Positions 30,426 through 41,800 of a stretch of 64,000 nt of DNA are shown here, one piece after another. The translations under genes and the position numbers were made by a program. Under the pieces are notes generated by a model. It was given only the letters and a program-made list of their open reading frames with translations. It ran no database searches and was not told where the DNA came from. This DNA comes from Henricia sp. BOLD:AAB3569. Its lineage: Eukaryota > Echinodermata > Asteroidea > Spinulosida > Echinasteridae. Location of the stretch: positions 124,001 through 188,000 of the forward strand of contig JBBELK010001000.1 of NCBI GenBank assembly GCA_037783545.1, in the 5' to 3' direction. The first letter of the stretch is position 1. Each line of letters opens with the position of its first letter.

Positions 30426-30562
30426 AAAGACAGGCTCGTCAGCAATGCGCACGCACCAAATTCCTGCCACAAAATACGCAGTTCCATAGCAAAGGCATGG
30501 AGCTGAGTATTTCATGGCACGAATTTGGCGCGCACGCAATGCTGACGAGCCTGTGCCTTTAA
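30426..30562. mobile_element. palindromic MITE family 5, copy 3
   Basis: Arms AAAGACAGGCTCGTCAGCAA and TTGCTGACGAGC-type complement ending CTGTGCCTTTAA. Same size as the 15214 copy with several substitutions in the arms. Confidence 0.88.
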
Positions 30563-31039
30563 CTGTTTGATTCCATGGGTTTCCCCACGTTTGTAGGGGT
30601 TTTCCTCCCACTTCTAAAACTGAGCATTTCTTCATCTTCTCGACAAAGGTTTTATTACAGACTTATAAGAGCTATCCTTGGTTTCAGTACCAGAAAAAAA
30701 TTATTAGCGAGGTATTGGTCACATACAGTTAGCCAATATGACTTTTAGTGTGTTTTTTGCGCCATCAGTTTGTGTGTACTTGTGGCATTTGCACAGATCT
30801 TCCCAGTGTAGTTTTGTTGTCGACACTGATAGCAACACTTTTACACCTTGGTGAAAAAAGGACAGTGAAAGATCAAGATTTTGAAGTTTAGCTAAATGTT
30901 GTCGGTATCATACCGTGCATGCCGAAACCTCACTAATAAATACCAATTGCCATCAAATGACTGCTCATTTCTTAAATGAAATATTTTTGTAATATGTCTT
31001 TCATGCATGCTTTATCGATGAACCATTTCGCCTTTCAAT

Positions 31040-31262
31040 TAGCCTTTTGTGTGTTTCGCATGAATAACGTCTCATGTAATTCCTGTCACGTGTACACTTG
31101 ACCAGACTAAATTTTTGTTGCTATGTGATGCACGCGGCAGGTGTGAAGTACAGAACCAATTCCGTGTTCACTGTAGGAGAGAATGGCATATCCCAACCAT
31201 GAATGGCAGGCACTTCCATTTGAAAGTGAAGAATTATGCAAATGTTACACGCACAAGGCTAA
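31040..31262. mobile_element. short TIR-like repeat family 9, copy 1
   Basis: Starts TAGCCTTTTGTGTGTTTCGC and ends GTTACACGCACAAGGCTAA. The second copy, at about 50170-50466, shares ACTTGACCAGACTAAAT and TGTTGCTATGTG. Confidence 0.72.
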
Positions 31263-31674
31263 TTATCTTCCAATAGATTGCAAACCAACCATTGTACATG
31301 ATACTTTATACCTAATTGTTTTGCTGGTATAATAAAACGAAGTAACTGTGTGACAAATCTACATCTTGTTTGTTTTGTTGGAGGCTATAAAACTCAAAAG
31401 AAACACACATGAAGCAAATCGTTCCCTGAATATAACTTTTTTTTACTTTCTACTGAGCAAAAATACTGTCAATCCATTACCAAAATACTGGTATACTTTT
31501 TCATTGTCAACTTAACTGGGGGTTTGTGTCACACTTCAAACAAGATGGCGCAATGTTCTTGCATTAATAATGCTGCATTGAACTGATCATGAAAAATATA
31601 ATTTCCTTTACTAGAAACTCATTTTGGTTATTTTGCACAATGATTGGCATTTAGAGACCCCTTTGCAAATTAGG

Positions 31675-31760
31675 CTGAGAGAAATATATGGGCCTCGAAC
31701 CCGAGACCTCGGACAGAGCCGACTTACCGGGCAGATGCTCTACCAGCTGAGCAATAAAGC
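31675..31760 (-). repeat. tRNA-like sequence (SINE or pseudo-tRNA)
   Basis: Minus strand carries a box-A-like GCTCAGCTGGTAGAGCA and box-B-like GGGTTCGAGGCCC with a longer spacer than a normal tRNA. It resembles the plus-strand unit at 37185-37275. No clean anticodon arm, so not a functional tRNA. Confidence 0.6.
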
Positions 31761-32577
31761 AAAGTGGTATATACATGTTCCCCAGAAACCCAATTTGCTT
31801 AAGACAAAATTTATTTGCAGTCAAAATCATGTTTTGCTACTCTTGCTGTGAACACAAGTTAACATACAATTTTGACTGCTAACCCATTTTTGCAAAACAA
31901 TTTTTGTATTAAGCAAATTTTTCTGGCAAGGTGCCATCCAAAGTTGTCAACATTTTCACGGTTCTACAAAGCGTAGTATTTTTCAAGACCCCCTCCCTCC
32001 CCCAAAATACTACTTAACATTTTTGTCACTACCGTGAAATGTCAACATGTAAAGTCCTACGTGGCCTTCAAAACCCCTCCTTACGCTTTGTAGTTCGGTG
32101 AAAATTTTGAAAACGTTGGACGGTCCCTAAACAAATTTATGAAATTTCCCCTGGTTTTTAAGCTCCATGGACAAAATAACTGTTTTTGAATGGTATAATA
32201 TGCATGCAGAAATTTAAAAAAACTGATATTTTTTTCTGTCACTCACCAAAATAAAATATTCTTTGATGGATTAAAAAAACACCACAGCACAACCCTGTGT
32301 GAAAGCATGACAAGATTATAATTTCAGCTGCAACTATTTGGAATTAAAAAAAAATTCCCAGTTAAGTTGACAATAAATGTACATGTACAAGTACATAAGA
32401 TCTATACAGTTTTAACGACTCCCAAATCTCTCACGTAATTTACAATTGTATATTACAGGGCGTAGGCTTTAATCTTAAAATGAAAACTATTATAAACAGT
32501 TCTTTTCATAATTACAAAGTTTCAGGCAAATTGATAAAATGGTCTGAATGTCACAATGATCAGGAAAAAGAAAAATT

Positions 32578-32698
32578 GAAAAATCCAGTTTTAGAGGCAA
32601 GTGATTTCCTTTTCAGAGTGTTTTAAAAGCTACAGATTAATTTGTCAAAAAAAACAAATTGGGGGAAAAAAAAATCATAATTTTATTAAAATAAAATG
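32578..32698 (+). repeat. local direct duplication, left copy
   Basis: About 120 bp including AGTTTTAGAGGCAAGTGATT and GTTTTAAAAGCTACAGATTA, matched almost exactly at 34491-34612. Confidence 0.85.
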
Positions 32699-34287
32699 TG
32701 TCCCTGTAGAAATACACTACCAGCATTTTTTGTTTTTCAATCATAAAGTGGGATGCATAATAGTAATGTGAATTTCAACGATTCCATGTTTCAATTTCCC
32801 TTTTGGTCATGTGTGTACATTTTTTGAAAGGTCTTCCTTTTCTGTCCTGTGACTGAAGTAGTTATTCTTGGTATCCATACTATTGCTGAGTTGCCAACCC
32901 TCCCGGATTTTGGAGAATACATCTGGGTAAACCAGTCTGTGACTCCAAACACATCTAAAAATCCCCAAGGTTGTTAATTGACAATCCAGGAGGGTTTTTA
33001 TTCATGCCAGGATTCACAAAATAAGTAATTTTCTGAAGAATCTGTTGCAAAATCCGGGAGGGTTAGCAGCTCTGTTATTGACTAAATGACCAGAAACATA
33101 TTGAGACAAAATGTTTTTATCCAAATGCTTTAGTTCAATGTTCAGTCCAAAGTATTGTAACGGTCAAATTCTAATTTGGTGCGAGTCTCTTGACCAACTT
33201 GGCATGGTCTTGTCCCAAAGGGGACATTCACACAAAGGGCCATCTCCGGAGCTACATGTAGCTAATTCCATTGAAATATAGGTCGTTCAGACGAGGGGTT
33301 ACCTCCGGAGCTAGCTGGCTCCACCCCAAACTCCCGTTGCCTGCACACAACTTAGCCCCACCTCTGCATGGAGCTAGCTCTGGGGCTAACCCTCCCCAAA
33401 TTTTGTGGGGCTAGCCCCACTTTTAGCACAGCGGGGTTTCTTTTATGACTTCGCTCCACCGTTATTTACCGACTGAACGCAACTGACCTCGCTCTATTGG
33501 CATATCTGGCCAATGTTAAATATGCTATCCATTTAACCACATCTTAGCTCCTCTAACACTCGATTCGCCTTTGCCGAATCGAACTCTGCAATTTCCAAAA
33601 AGGGGAGTTGAAGCCGGGTAGGCACTAAGTGTAAACGCAAAAGGTGAATTGAAAAAGGCGACTTAGCTCTACCATTTTTTTTGGAATAATACAACCCATG
33701 CAAAAGCTTCAAAATTTAAATGCACGTAGGCTGTAGTGCTGTACTGGTAGGCTGGAAATTTTGATGTGCGAGTGTTTTAATCCATTTTGTAGCTTTTTAA
33801 AAAATTCTCTTTGTGGATAATGGGTCAAAAATTAACAGTCACCTAGTTGTGGACACTAATTTCTCATTGTATGCGCACTTTCAGGAGTGGTATGTTTTTG
33901 AACAATAAACATTAAACAAACCACGTAAATAGACTTAAATCTGGCTAATTACAATATGCACACTTTCTTATTTACATGTACATAAAATTAGCGGTAATTT
34001 ACCAATTAGCACTTCACAATGTTCAATTCCTGACATTTGTTGGTAAATATTGGTCTTATCTCTTGAGACATTTGAACAGAACTACATGTATCTACTTATT
34101 TTTCAAATGTACCCCATTACTGTGGAATGACCCAAATGTAAAATACAAAACAAAAAAATAAGAGTTGCTAGTTTAAATGTTCTACTCTGCCTAGTATTTT
34201 CCAAGCTACATACAGTGCAACTTTATTTTCAAGACAAATTATTTCAGAACTTGTTGGAGTAAGAAACAAAAGGGGCGTTGGGGACAT

Positions 34288-34306
34288 GGGGGGGGTGGGG
34301 GGGGGT

Positions 34307-34345
<39 letters not shown>
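34288..34345 (+). repeat. poly-G tract
   Basis: About 58 bp of nearly uninterrupted G, broken only by a few T. Length may be an assembly or sequencing estimate. Confidence 0.92.
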
Positions 34346-34348
<3 letters not shown>

Positions 34349-34490
34349 CCCCCGCACGCTACAACCTGTGTTGGGTACAAATTTTAAAGCAACATGTTAT
34401 GTAACTGTGGGAAAGTAACGTTCGTACCCCATACTTTTAACAGTTAACGGTCATTTTCTGGGAACCTATCAGCATTTTTCTCAAAAGATT

Positions 34491-34612
34491 TGAAAAATCT
34501 AGTTTTAGAGGCAAGTGATTTCCTTTTCAGAGTGTTTTAAAAGCTACAGATTAATTTGTAAAAAAAACAAAAACAAATGGGGAAAAACATATCATGATTT
34601 CATTAAAATGAA
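34491..34612 (+). repeat. local direct duplication, right copy
   Basis: Second copy of the 32578-32698 sequence, 1.9 kb away in the same orientation, with a few substitutions and a small insertion in the A-rich part. Confidence 0.85.
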
Positions 34613-35025
34613 TATACTTTGCACGACATGAACACATTTGTAACACACACTGAGCGCTAATTAAAAACTTAATCTTTCTGGAAAAAAAATTGACTTGGTT
34701 AAACTCACAAGAGCACAAGACAGCAGTTCTATTTTCAGGTTTGAATTTACACCTAGAAATTAAATCATGATTACACATTTTGGCACAATATGCACTACGC
34801 ATTGGTGATAAGTCCACATGGGGGTTTCTGGGGAAGAAACCCGAGTTTGCAATTCACTACTTGCACGGTTGCGTTCATAACGGTTTCCATCATGGGCTGC
34901 TTTCGAGCGCGGCACCAGGTGCTCCATGGTGCTCCATGGTGCTCGCCCGAAAGCGTGTGTAAGCATGTGTGTGACGTAACGTTTCCACCACCTGAGAGCA
35001 CCAGGGACGAGCGCTCGAAAGCAGC

Positions 35026-35238
35026 CAGGGTTGTAGATGAGTCCACCACAAGTCCTCACAAGCCTTCACAGGTCCACCACTAGTCCCTGGGTCTTAATTC
35101 AAGTCACAAGCTATTCCAATGAACTCCAACAAAGGCATTCTTTTGTACGTGTTCATCCTTTGCTTCTTGTTACTGGACTTGTGATTCTATCGGCTCTGGA
35201 CTTGTAAAAGACTTGTGATGGACTCGACTACAACCCTG
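35026..35238. mobile_element. hAT-like MITE, copy 1
   Basis: Tips CAGGGTTGTAGATGAGTCCA and TGGACTCGACTACAACCCTG. CAGGG-type tips are typical of hAT elements. It abuts an inverted repeat (GCTGCTTTCGAGCG near 34898 against CGCTCGAAAGCAGC near 35012). No clear 8-bp duplication is visible here. Confidence 0.78.
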
Positions 35239-36544
35239 CTTTCCACGCATATGTCTGATTTTTCCATAAACAAAAGTCAGCGTCACAGCAATCGACATTG
35301 TTTATACAAGTATAGCCTCACCATTTTGCCAATATTGCAGTTTCGTGCAAGCAGTGAATGTAATGTTTTTGGCCATTTTCCCCCATTTTTTCCTGAATGC
35401 GACAACCTTTAAAAACAAGCATTTTTATTTACAATGTACATTGTACAATCTGCTAAAACCCCACTCATCTGGGAAATATTTCAGCCACCTATACAAAAAT
35501 GGAACAATCTAACAAGCTCTGTCCACAAAACAACATATCTAGCAACTTTAAAGAGAGCGCACAATAAGTGGCTTACGCGATTGACCATGTACTGTAGATC
35601 ACGATTATCCTCCAAAACGATTTGTTGGTGAAAAACTACACAACATTCCTGGTTTATTTCTTGGCGACTGTAAACGATAAAGCACAAATTCTGCATTTTC
35701 TAAGAAATACTTGCCATTTGAAAAAAAAATATGTCAAAGTATGTGCAGCTTACACATCGAGAGAGTCAACAGTTGGGTAACTTTAACATCCTGAGGTCTT
35801 TCATTTGTTTAATAGCCACCTTCTCAATCTACATGTGTTCCTATTTAACCAGTTAACGCCGAGATTATTTCAAACATTGCTGTATGTAGGCGCGAGTTTA
35901 TTTTTAGTTGAAGCATTGAGGAAGGAAAACAATATTAACCATATGCAGTGAAGTATTGCAGCTATGTCGATGCACTGTCATTGTACACCCTAATGTAAAT
36001 TTGTTATAAACTTGTTTGGCCATTTCTCTCGGGAAATTACCGCGAGTTTAGACGTCAAACGCAGTAACAAACGAATTTCTCCTGAACGTGTTTACTAGTC
36101 CTCCGCTACACCGATGTGGAAATCTTGGCGTATTCACACGGCCTCCGGCATCAACTGGTTAATAGGAGTTTACTAATTTCAGAAACCATTGGTTTTTTTT
36201 AATCACGTTTCTACCGGTTTGGGCAGACTGTACAAGTATAGAGTCTTTCATTCAATATACACTTGATTTATTTTATCATTAGAAATCTTACAAGGGAATA
36301 TAATATAACTGCAAAAATACATCGCTGTTTCCCTCTATTTTAAAATTCCCATCTACCGGAGCTATTTACAACGTACGGAAGGGTGCAGTATACCACCGTT
36401 TCATTTACAACCATGTACAAGATGTTCACATATAAGACAACCCGTACTTTTTTTCTGCCGTAGAATTTACCAGACCTAAAGAGTTGTATTCCTTCCTCGG
36501 TCCAAAGTTACAATCCAAAGTTGTGTTGGCAGTCGAAGTCTACA

Positions 36545-36987
36545 AATGGGTCTTTCCACAGTAAAGGGGGCATTCTGGAAACGCAGACCATATTTTCGAG
36601 GAAATACCTTTGTCTGGTCTCAAAATAAAAGAAAGAAGTTTCAGTTGTTCTGAAGAGATAACTTGGGCCCAAAAAGTGTTATAGTGTGACAACATGCCTT
36701 TCTAAAAACCCTGTGTACAAATTTCTAATATATGCTCGTAACCGGGACGGACACTTGTGTTACATTTTAGGCCGTCCCGGTTACGAACGTATATTGGAAA
36801 TTTGTACACAGGGTTTTTAGAAAGGCATGTTGTCACATTATTTGTAACCCTTTTTGGGCCAAAGTTATCTATCTCTTCAGAACAACTGAAACTTATTTCT
36901 TTTATTTTGAGACCGGACAAAGGTATTTTCTGGAAAATATGGTCTGTGTTGCCAAAATGCCCCCTTTACAGTGGAAAGACTCACATG
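36545..36987. mobile_element. foldback family 4, well-preserved copy
   Basis: Arms GGTCTTTCCACAGTAAAGGG / CCCTTTACAGTGGAAAGAC, then CAGACCATATTTTCGAGGAA against its complement, and a central ACCGGGACGG / CCGTCCCGGT pair. In or just beyond the CTDSPL2 3' end. Confidence 0.88.
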
Positions 36988-37184
36988 CATGTGATGTAGC
37001 ATTTAATGTGATCTTGTCGGCAAAAGGCCAGGCCATTTTCTTTTTTTGTTTTGAGAAATTGCCGTTTAAAGTCACCAAACACAAATTTTGACAAAATACA
37101 GAAAGTCAATTTTGATTCAGACTACAGTATAAGTTGCAATTTTCTCTCTGAATACTCCCGTTTAAACACAGATATAGTATACCA

Positions 37185-37275
37185 CTGAGCCTCATACATG
37201 TAGCTCAGCTGGTAGAGCATCTGCCCAGAGAGTCGGAGGTCTCAGGTTCAAGTCCCAATGGTGAGGCCCATACAA
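37185..37275 (+). repeat. tRNA-like sequence (SINE or pseudo-tRNA)
   Basis: Box A TAGCTCAGCTGGTAGAGCA and box B GGTTCAAGTCCC are clear, and GCCTCAT can pair with GTGAGGC as an acceptor stem. Five extra bases sit before the D arm and the T stem does not pair, so it is probably derived from a tRNA and not functional. Confidence 0.62.
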
Positions 37276-38757
37276 CTTTGTTTTCAGCTCATTTATTTTG
37301 TTTACATTATTTGGAATAAATTCCGACAGGAATGACAATTTTTATTTTAATGGAATTGCCAAAAACTGATGCTTCTATTAATGTGTACAATGTTTGGAAT
37401 TGAATTCCGATTCTTCTTATGGGGAGAAAAAAAATTACCCCCTCCAAAATATTTTGCCAATAACAAACAGTGGTGAATACTTCCCACTGCCACAACTTTG
37501 CTGAATGTAACTTCGGACCAGCACACTCTTTAAGAAGCCGAATACAAATTTTGAAAAAGAATCAAAACCCTTACATACGTTAGAGCAAAACCAACTACGG
37601 TAATTTTAATACGGGTTTTGATCGATGTGCGTATATTTACTCATATTACAACGTATCTGTGGCAAATATGCACAACAGAAACAACTAACAAACGTTCTGC
37701 TAAAACAAAGTGGACCAAGTTTAAAAACCACATTTGTTAAAATCTCAAATCGTATTTACAAGAGAAACGTCAAAATCTTGCGCAGTCATTTTTTGGAGGG
37801 TGGGTGGGTGTACATCGTAGACAAATGGGGATATTGGAATACAAATAATTCAGTTTCAGTCTCCATTCAACACACCTTGAACATGCCTTATTGCTTTCTA
37901 CAATTTCTAATCTCCACAGCTGCTTTTTAAATAACGGAAATGACATATTTCGTTGACATTACATCGAGAGGAAATATCCACACCAAGCAAAAACTTATCA
38001 TCCACAAAGCTCGGAATCCCAAAATCTAAGCTAAAAGCTGACAAACTTTTATCGATGTGATAAAGTTCTTCCTTTTTTTTCCCGAGAAAACTGAACTGAA
38101 AGTTCATAAATGTTTTTTTGTATACCAATTGTGAAATCTTTAGAAATGTAAAACTATTGAATGTCTAAAACATCCGAGCTTGTGAATATGATTCTAATTT
38201 CTAACTAGTGTTGAACAAAATACCAAAGTTTAGTTGAATTTGACAAAATTAAACAACTGTTTTTGATTTTTTTTTAATAATAGGGGAGGGTTTGGGCATA
38301 AATTATGAACCTGAGGTTTTTCTTGTTCAACTTTCTCTGAATGAGTTTGCTTTCACCGTTACGATGCTACTTTGGGCAAGCTTAGGGGGGCATTAAAAAA
38401 CATTTTCTAGTTAGACACGTGTGGCAATACGTATTTCACGTCATATGTACATGTACAACACAAACTTTACACAGTGTTAAAAAGCCATTAATGTCCTAAA
38501 ATCTATAAGAAACGTGATTTAAGAACGCACAGAAAATTCATCCGGACCAAACGGCTTCGTACAAGAATAATACCATTAATTTCTCTCGGAAATCTTTACA
38601 ACACTTAATTACTTCTACTTTTCTCATTTTGATTAAAAAAGTAAAAATTCTTCTTACTGGTCAATTATGCTAATGTCGGTTGTCAGCTCGTAATCTCATA
38701 CCTAGAAACATTTCAGTCTGTACAAGACGGGAGAATCTCATGTTACGTCCACTTTTC

Positions 38758-38823
38758 TCAGTCTGGTGGTAATAACTCGTGCAGTCGAAATTTCTCCCGG
38801 ACATGAGGGCGAACGTCCTCGTT
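38758..38823 (-). CDS. CTDSPL2: CTDSPL2 last exon
   Basis: Acceptor [33 protein letters not shown] then TGA at 38760-38758. The terminal LLPPD is conserved in the family. Confidence 0.95.
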   Translation of the reverse strand, partial: NEDVRPHVREKFRLHELLPPD

Positions 38824-41800
38824 CTAATGCAACAAGAAGAGAAATTTATTACATTTAACAAAAAAACTTCATTTTTTAATATTTCAACTTGATAACTGAC
38901 AGCATTAGCATTAGTATCAGTTGTTTTTCTAAGAAAGTCTAAGTTTGACATGTCAATCCATTTTCAACCGTGAAAAATCCTCCCAAATGTACAGAAAGTG
39001 AATCCACACATCGTACATGTAAGTATTCAGAGGCATCCTGCATAAATTTTCTCCAGTCCATTTTTGACATAATACTTTTCATCAAGGTTTACACTATCCG
39101 TATGAGCAAAGTATCAGTATGAGCAAAGTATCAAGTAGGAGCAAAGTATCAAGTAGGAGCAAAGTATCAAGTAAGAGTAAAGTATCAGTTTCATCTACTG
39201 TACACGTTCACAAATTTAAAGATGATAATTTGTTTTCCATCATTAACCTTTTTTTTTTTGCCATTCATAAATACCTTAGACAGTTTACCCATCCTTATTG
39301 GCAGAGAGCACATCACGTGGCTGGTCTTAAACGGGCGATAAAGACCAGTGATAAAGACCGGCCAGCTGGCTCGCGTTTGTGCCCGCGCTCTAGTCAGGGC
39401 GTATGGAACATGCACACGCACACGGAAACTGCACACTCCCGAAAACAAAATGTGCACTAGCGGTTACTTTTTCTGGCCAACTTCTGCCCAGGAAAATTGA
39501 CCAGGGAACTTTTCCCGAGACAAAAAGTCCAATGCGGACTTAATGAGTCGGTAAAAGTGCTCTGGAAGCATACGTCCGGGTCGTGAAGGTCAAACTACAC
39601 ATGATCCAACAGAACTTTAAGGATGCTAATTTTACGTACCATGGACACCAGACTCTCCAGGAACGGTATCAACTTGAGCAGCTCCACGTCGTTGTCATCT
39701 GCAAACCAACTCTCAATGGGGATTCCATTCTCCAGCTGTGAAAACGACAAACAATATGTTATCAGCTTCTTGTTGATTTGGCAAACTAAAAATTGCAAGG
39801 GGAAAAAATAAACTTGGCAGTGGTTCTAAATAGTCGACGAGACCCAAATAATTATCGTTCAGTAGTGTTTCAGTGTTTCTACTGGATGCGCCGATATTAA
39901 AACCATTTTGGCGTTGGGCAACGCCTTTAAACCGTGGCCATTTCTATTCAAGACAAAATACCGGTTATTTGAAATGCACACGTGACAGTTGGAATTACGC
40001 ACTCCATTCAAAAACATTATCGGCTGTTTCTGCTGCGCAGCACTGAAAACAAAAGTCTCCGAGCAGATTTTAATTTGCCATTGCACGCATTGGCAAACAT
40101 CTGTTTAAGGGTACTGAAAGGATAACGGTACCAAACTAATTTGTTCGAGAATACAGCAGAAGTGATTTACCAATAATCCAATGAACTCTTTCAGCGGTAA
40201 GCCAAAGATTTAGTGCACAATCTCTCAAAATGGTAAGAATTTACAAGTCGGCCATCAACATTTTTGCTTAAAATGACTTCTCAGCCATCAGTAAGTAATC
40301 TAATACTATAGAAATCCAAAATTTGGAAGAGAAAAACCTGAAGATTTTACATTGAAGAACTTTTCAATTTTTAACCAATGACAACGAGACTCAAGTGACG
40401 GTTGACTTGTTAATCCTTTCCATACATTACTATCAACATTATTTGTACAAAATTCCCCCCGCCCCCCACCCTCAAGCAATTTATTTGTCCAAAAACGTTT
40501 GGTGAGCAATACTATCCAGGAAGCGTAATGTTTTTATTTGCCATCAAACAGTTTGGTGAGCAAAAACAAATTTTCTAGAAGGGTTGAGGGCATTTATAAT
40601 TTTTTTCTGCTTCTGATTGGTTCAAATGAATATCAATATCAATATCCTCTATACAGCGCCCTCAGGAGTTGTTAAATAAAAGGATAAATGGAAGAAAATG
40701 AAAGGGTTTAGCGAGTCGCTTGGTAAAGCGTAGAACTATCAATCAAGAGTTGCGAGTTTGAATCTGCTCTCCTACACAATTTTTCCAGTAATTGAGGAAA
40801 GACCTAAGCACTTTCTAACTCCCGAAACACAGCATGGAGTTGTGTTAAGTGACAGCTATTAACAAAACACATCACTATGCAATATATACATGTGGTTAGG
40901 CCAATTAAGAGCACTGTGCCCTCTTCCCTCCTAGGAAAAAAGAATACGTGTCCAGGAACTGGTCTTAAAGACAAATTACATGATTAGAAAACTGTTAAAA
41001 ATAGGAACAGCATTATCTAAATAATAATGTTGATAAACTGCCTTGTAGAAATTTGTCAGAAAATCTTAAAAATCCACGTATGGTTTTTGTGTCGCAATGA
41101 ACCTTCAGTTGGCAATATCTCCCACGAGGGTACCATTTTACACGGGAAAACAAAATCATGTGGTGTTTGTTACCAATGCTATCAATACTTTTAGTCAACT
41201 CATGAAGTAAATTTTCGGGCCACTGGAAATGATGTATTGGGCTTTAACCACAATGCCCTGTGGTGTTTTGCAATGTCATTTTCGCCAATATCAATTGCCT
41301 ACAGCTGTATAAAGCTGGCCTCTTTAAGTGTTGAGGCACTAAGCCCATGTGGGGGAGGGGGGAGGGGGGAGCGCAGCTGGGTGAGGCCAAATTGTAATTG
41401 AAATACAGGCCTTGAAAGGTCAAACGACCAAGTGGAAACGTCTTACATGGCTAAGTTAAGAGACTCGAGTTAGTTGAAGGAAACAGGCTCGTTAAGGACT
41501 TGGAGCAATTGGCCTTAACTAGGAGTCAACAACCGTGCAATGTGGAGATAGACAAGGTGTGCCGCGCTAGTAGGTCAAGAGGCGAAGTGGAAGGCACTTT
41601 ATGATAAGGAAACCAAAGTTTACAAAGCATGGCACGCAGGGATGAACTAAGGACCTTACAAACAAATAATTCAAATGTCGTAAATACACCTCTCACTATA
41701 AAATGAATAATCTTATTTAGTATATGAAAATAATTGATCACGTTCAAATGACGTCACTTCCTACAAATTGTCACGTGCATCAGGATTTTGAGCGTATTTT

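Larger units (their letters stand above)
30310..38757. other. convergent intergenic region and CTDSPL2 3' UTR
   Basis: No coding exon was recognised on either strand. It must contain the CTDSPL2 3' UTR at its right end; the polyadenylation site is not clear, with several TTTATT hexamers between 36260 and 37350. It includes a family 5 palindrome, tRNA-like units at 31675-31760 and 37185-37275, repeat copies at 31040-31262 and 36545-36987, a hAT-like element (35026-35238), a poly-G tract (34288-34345) and a local 120-bp duplication. Confidence 0.6.
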
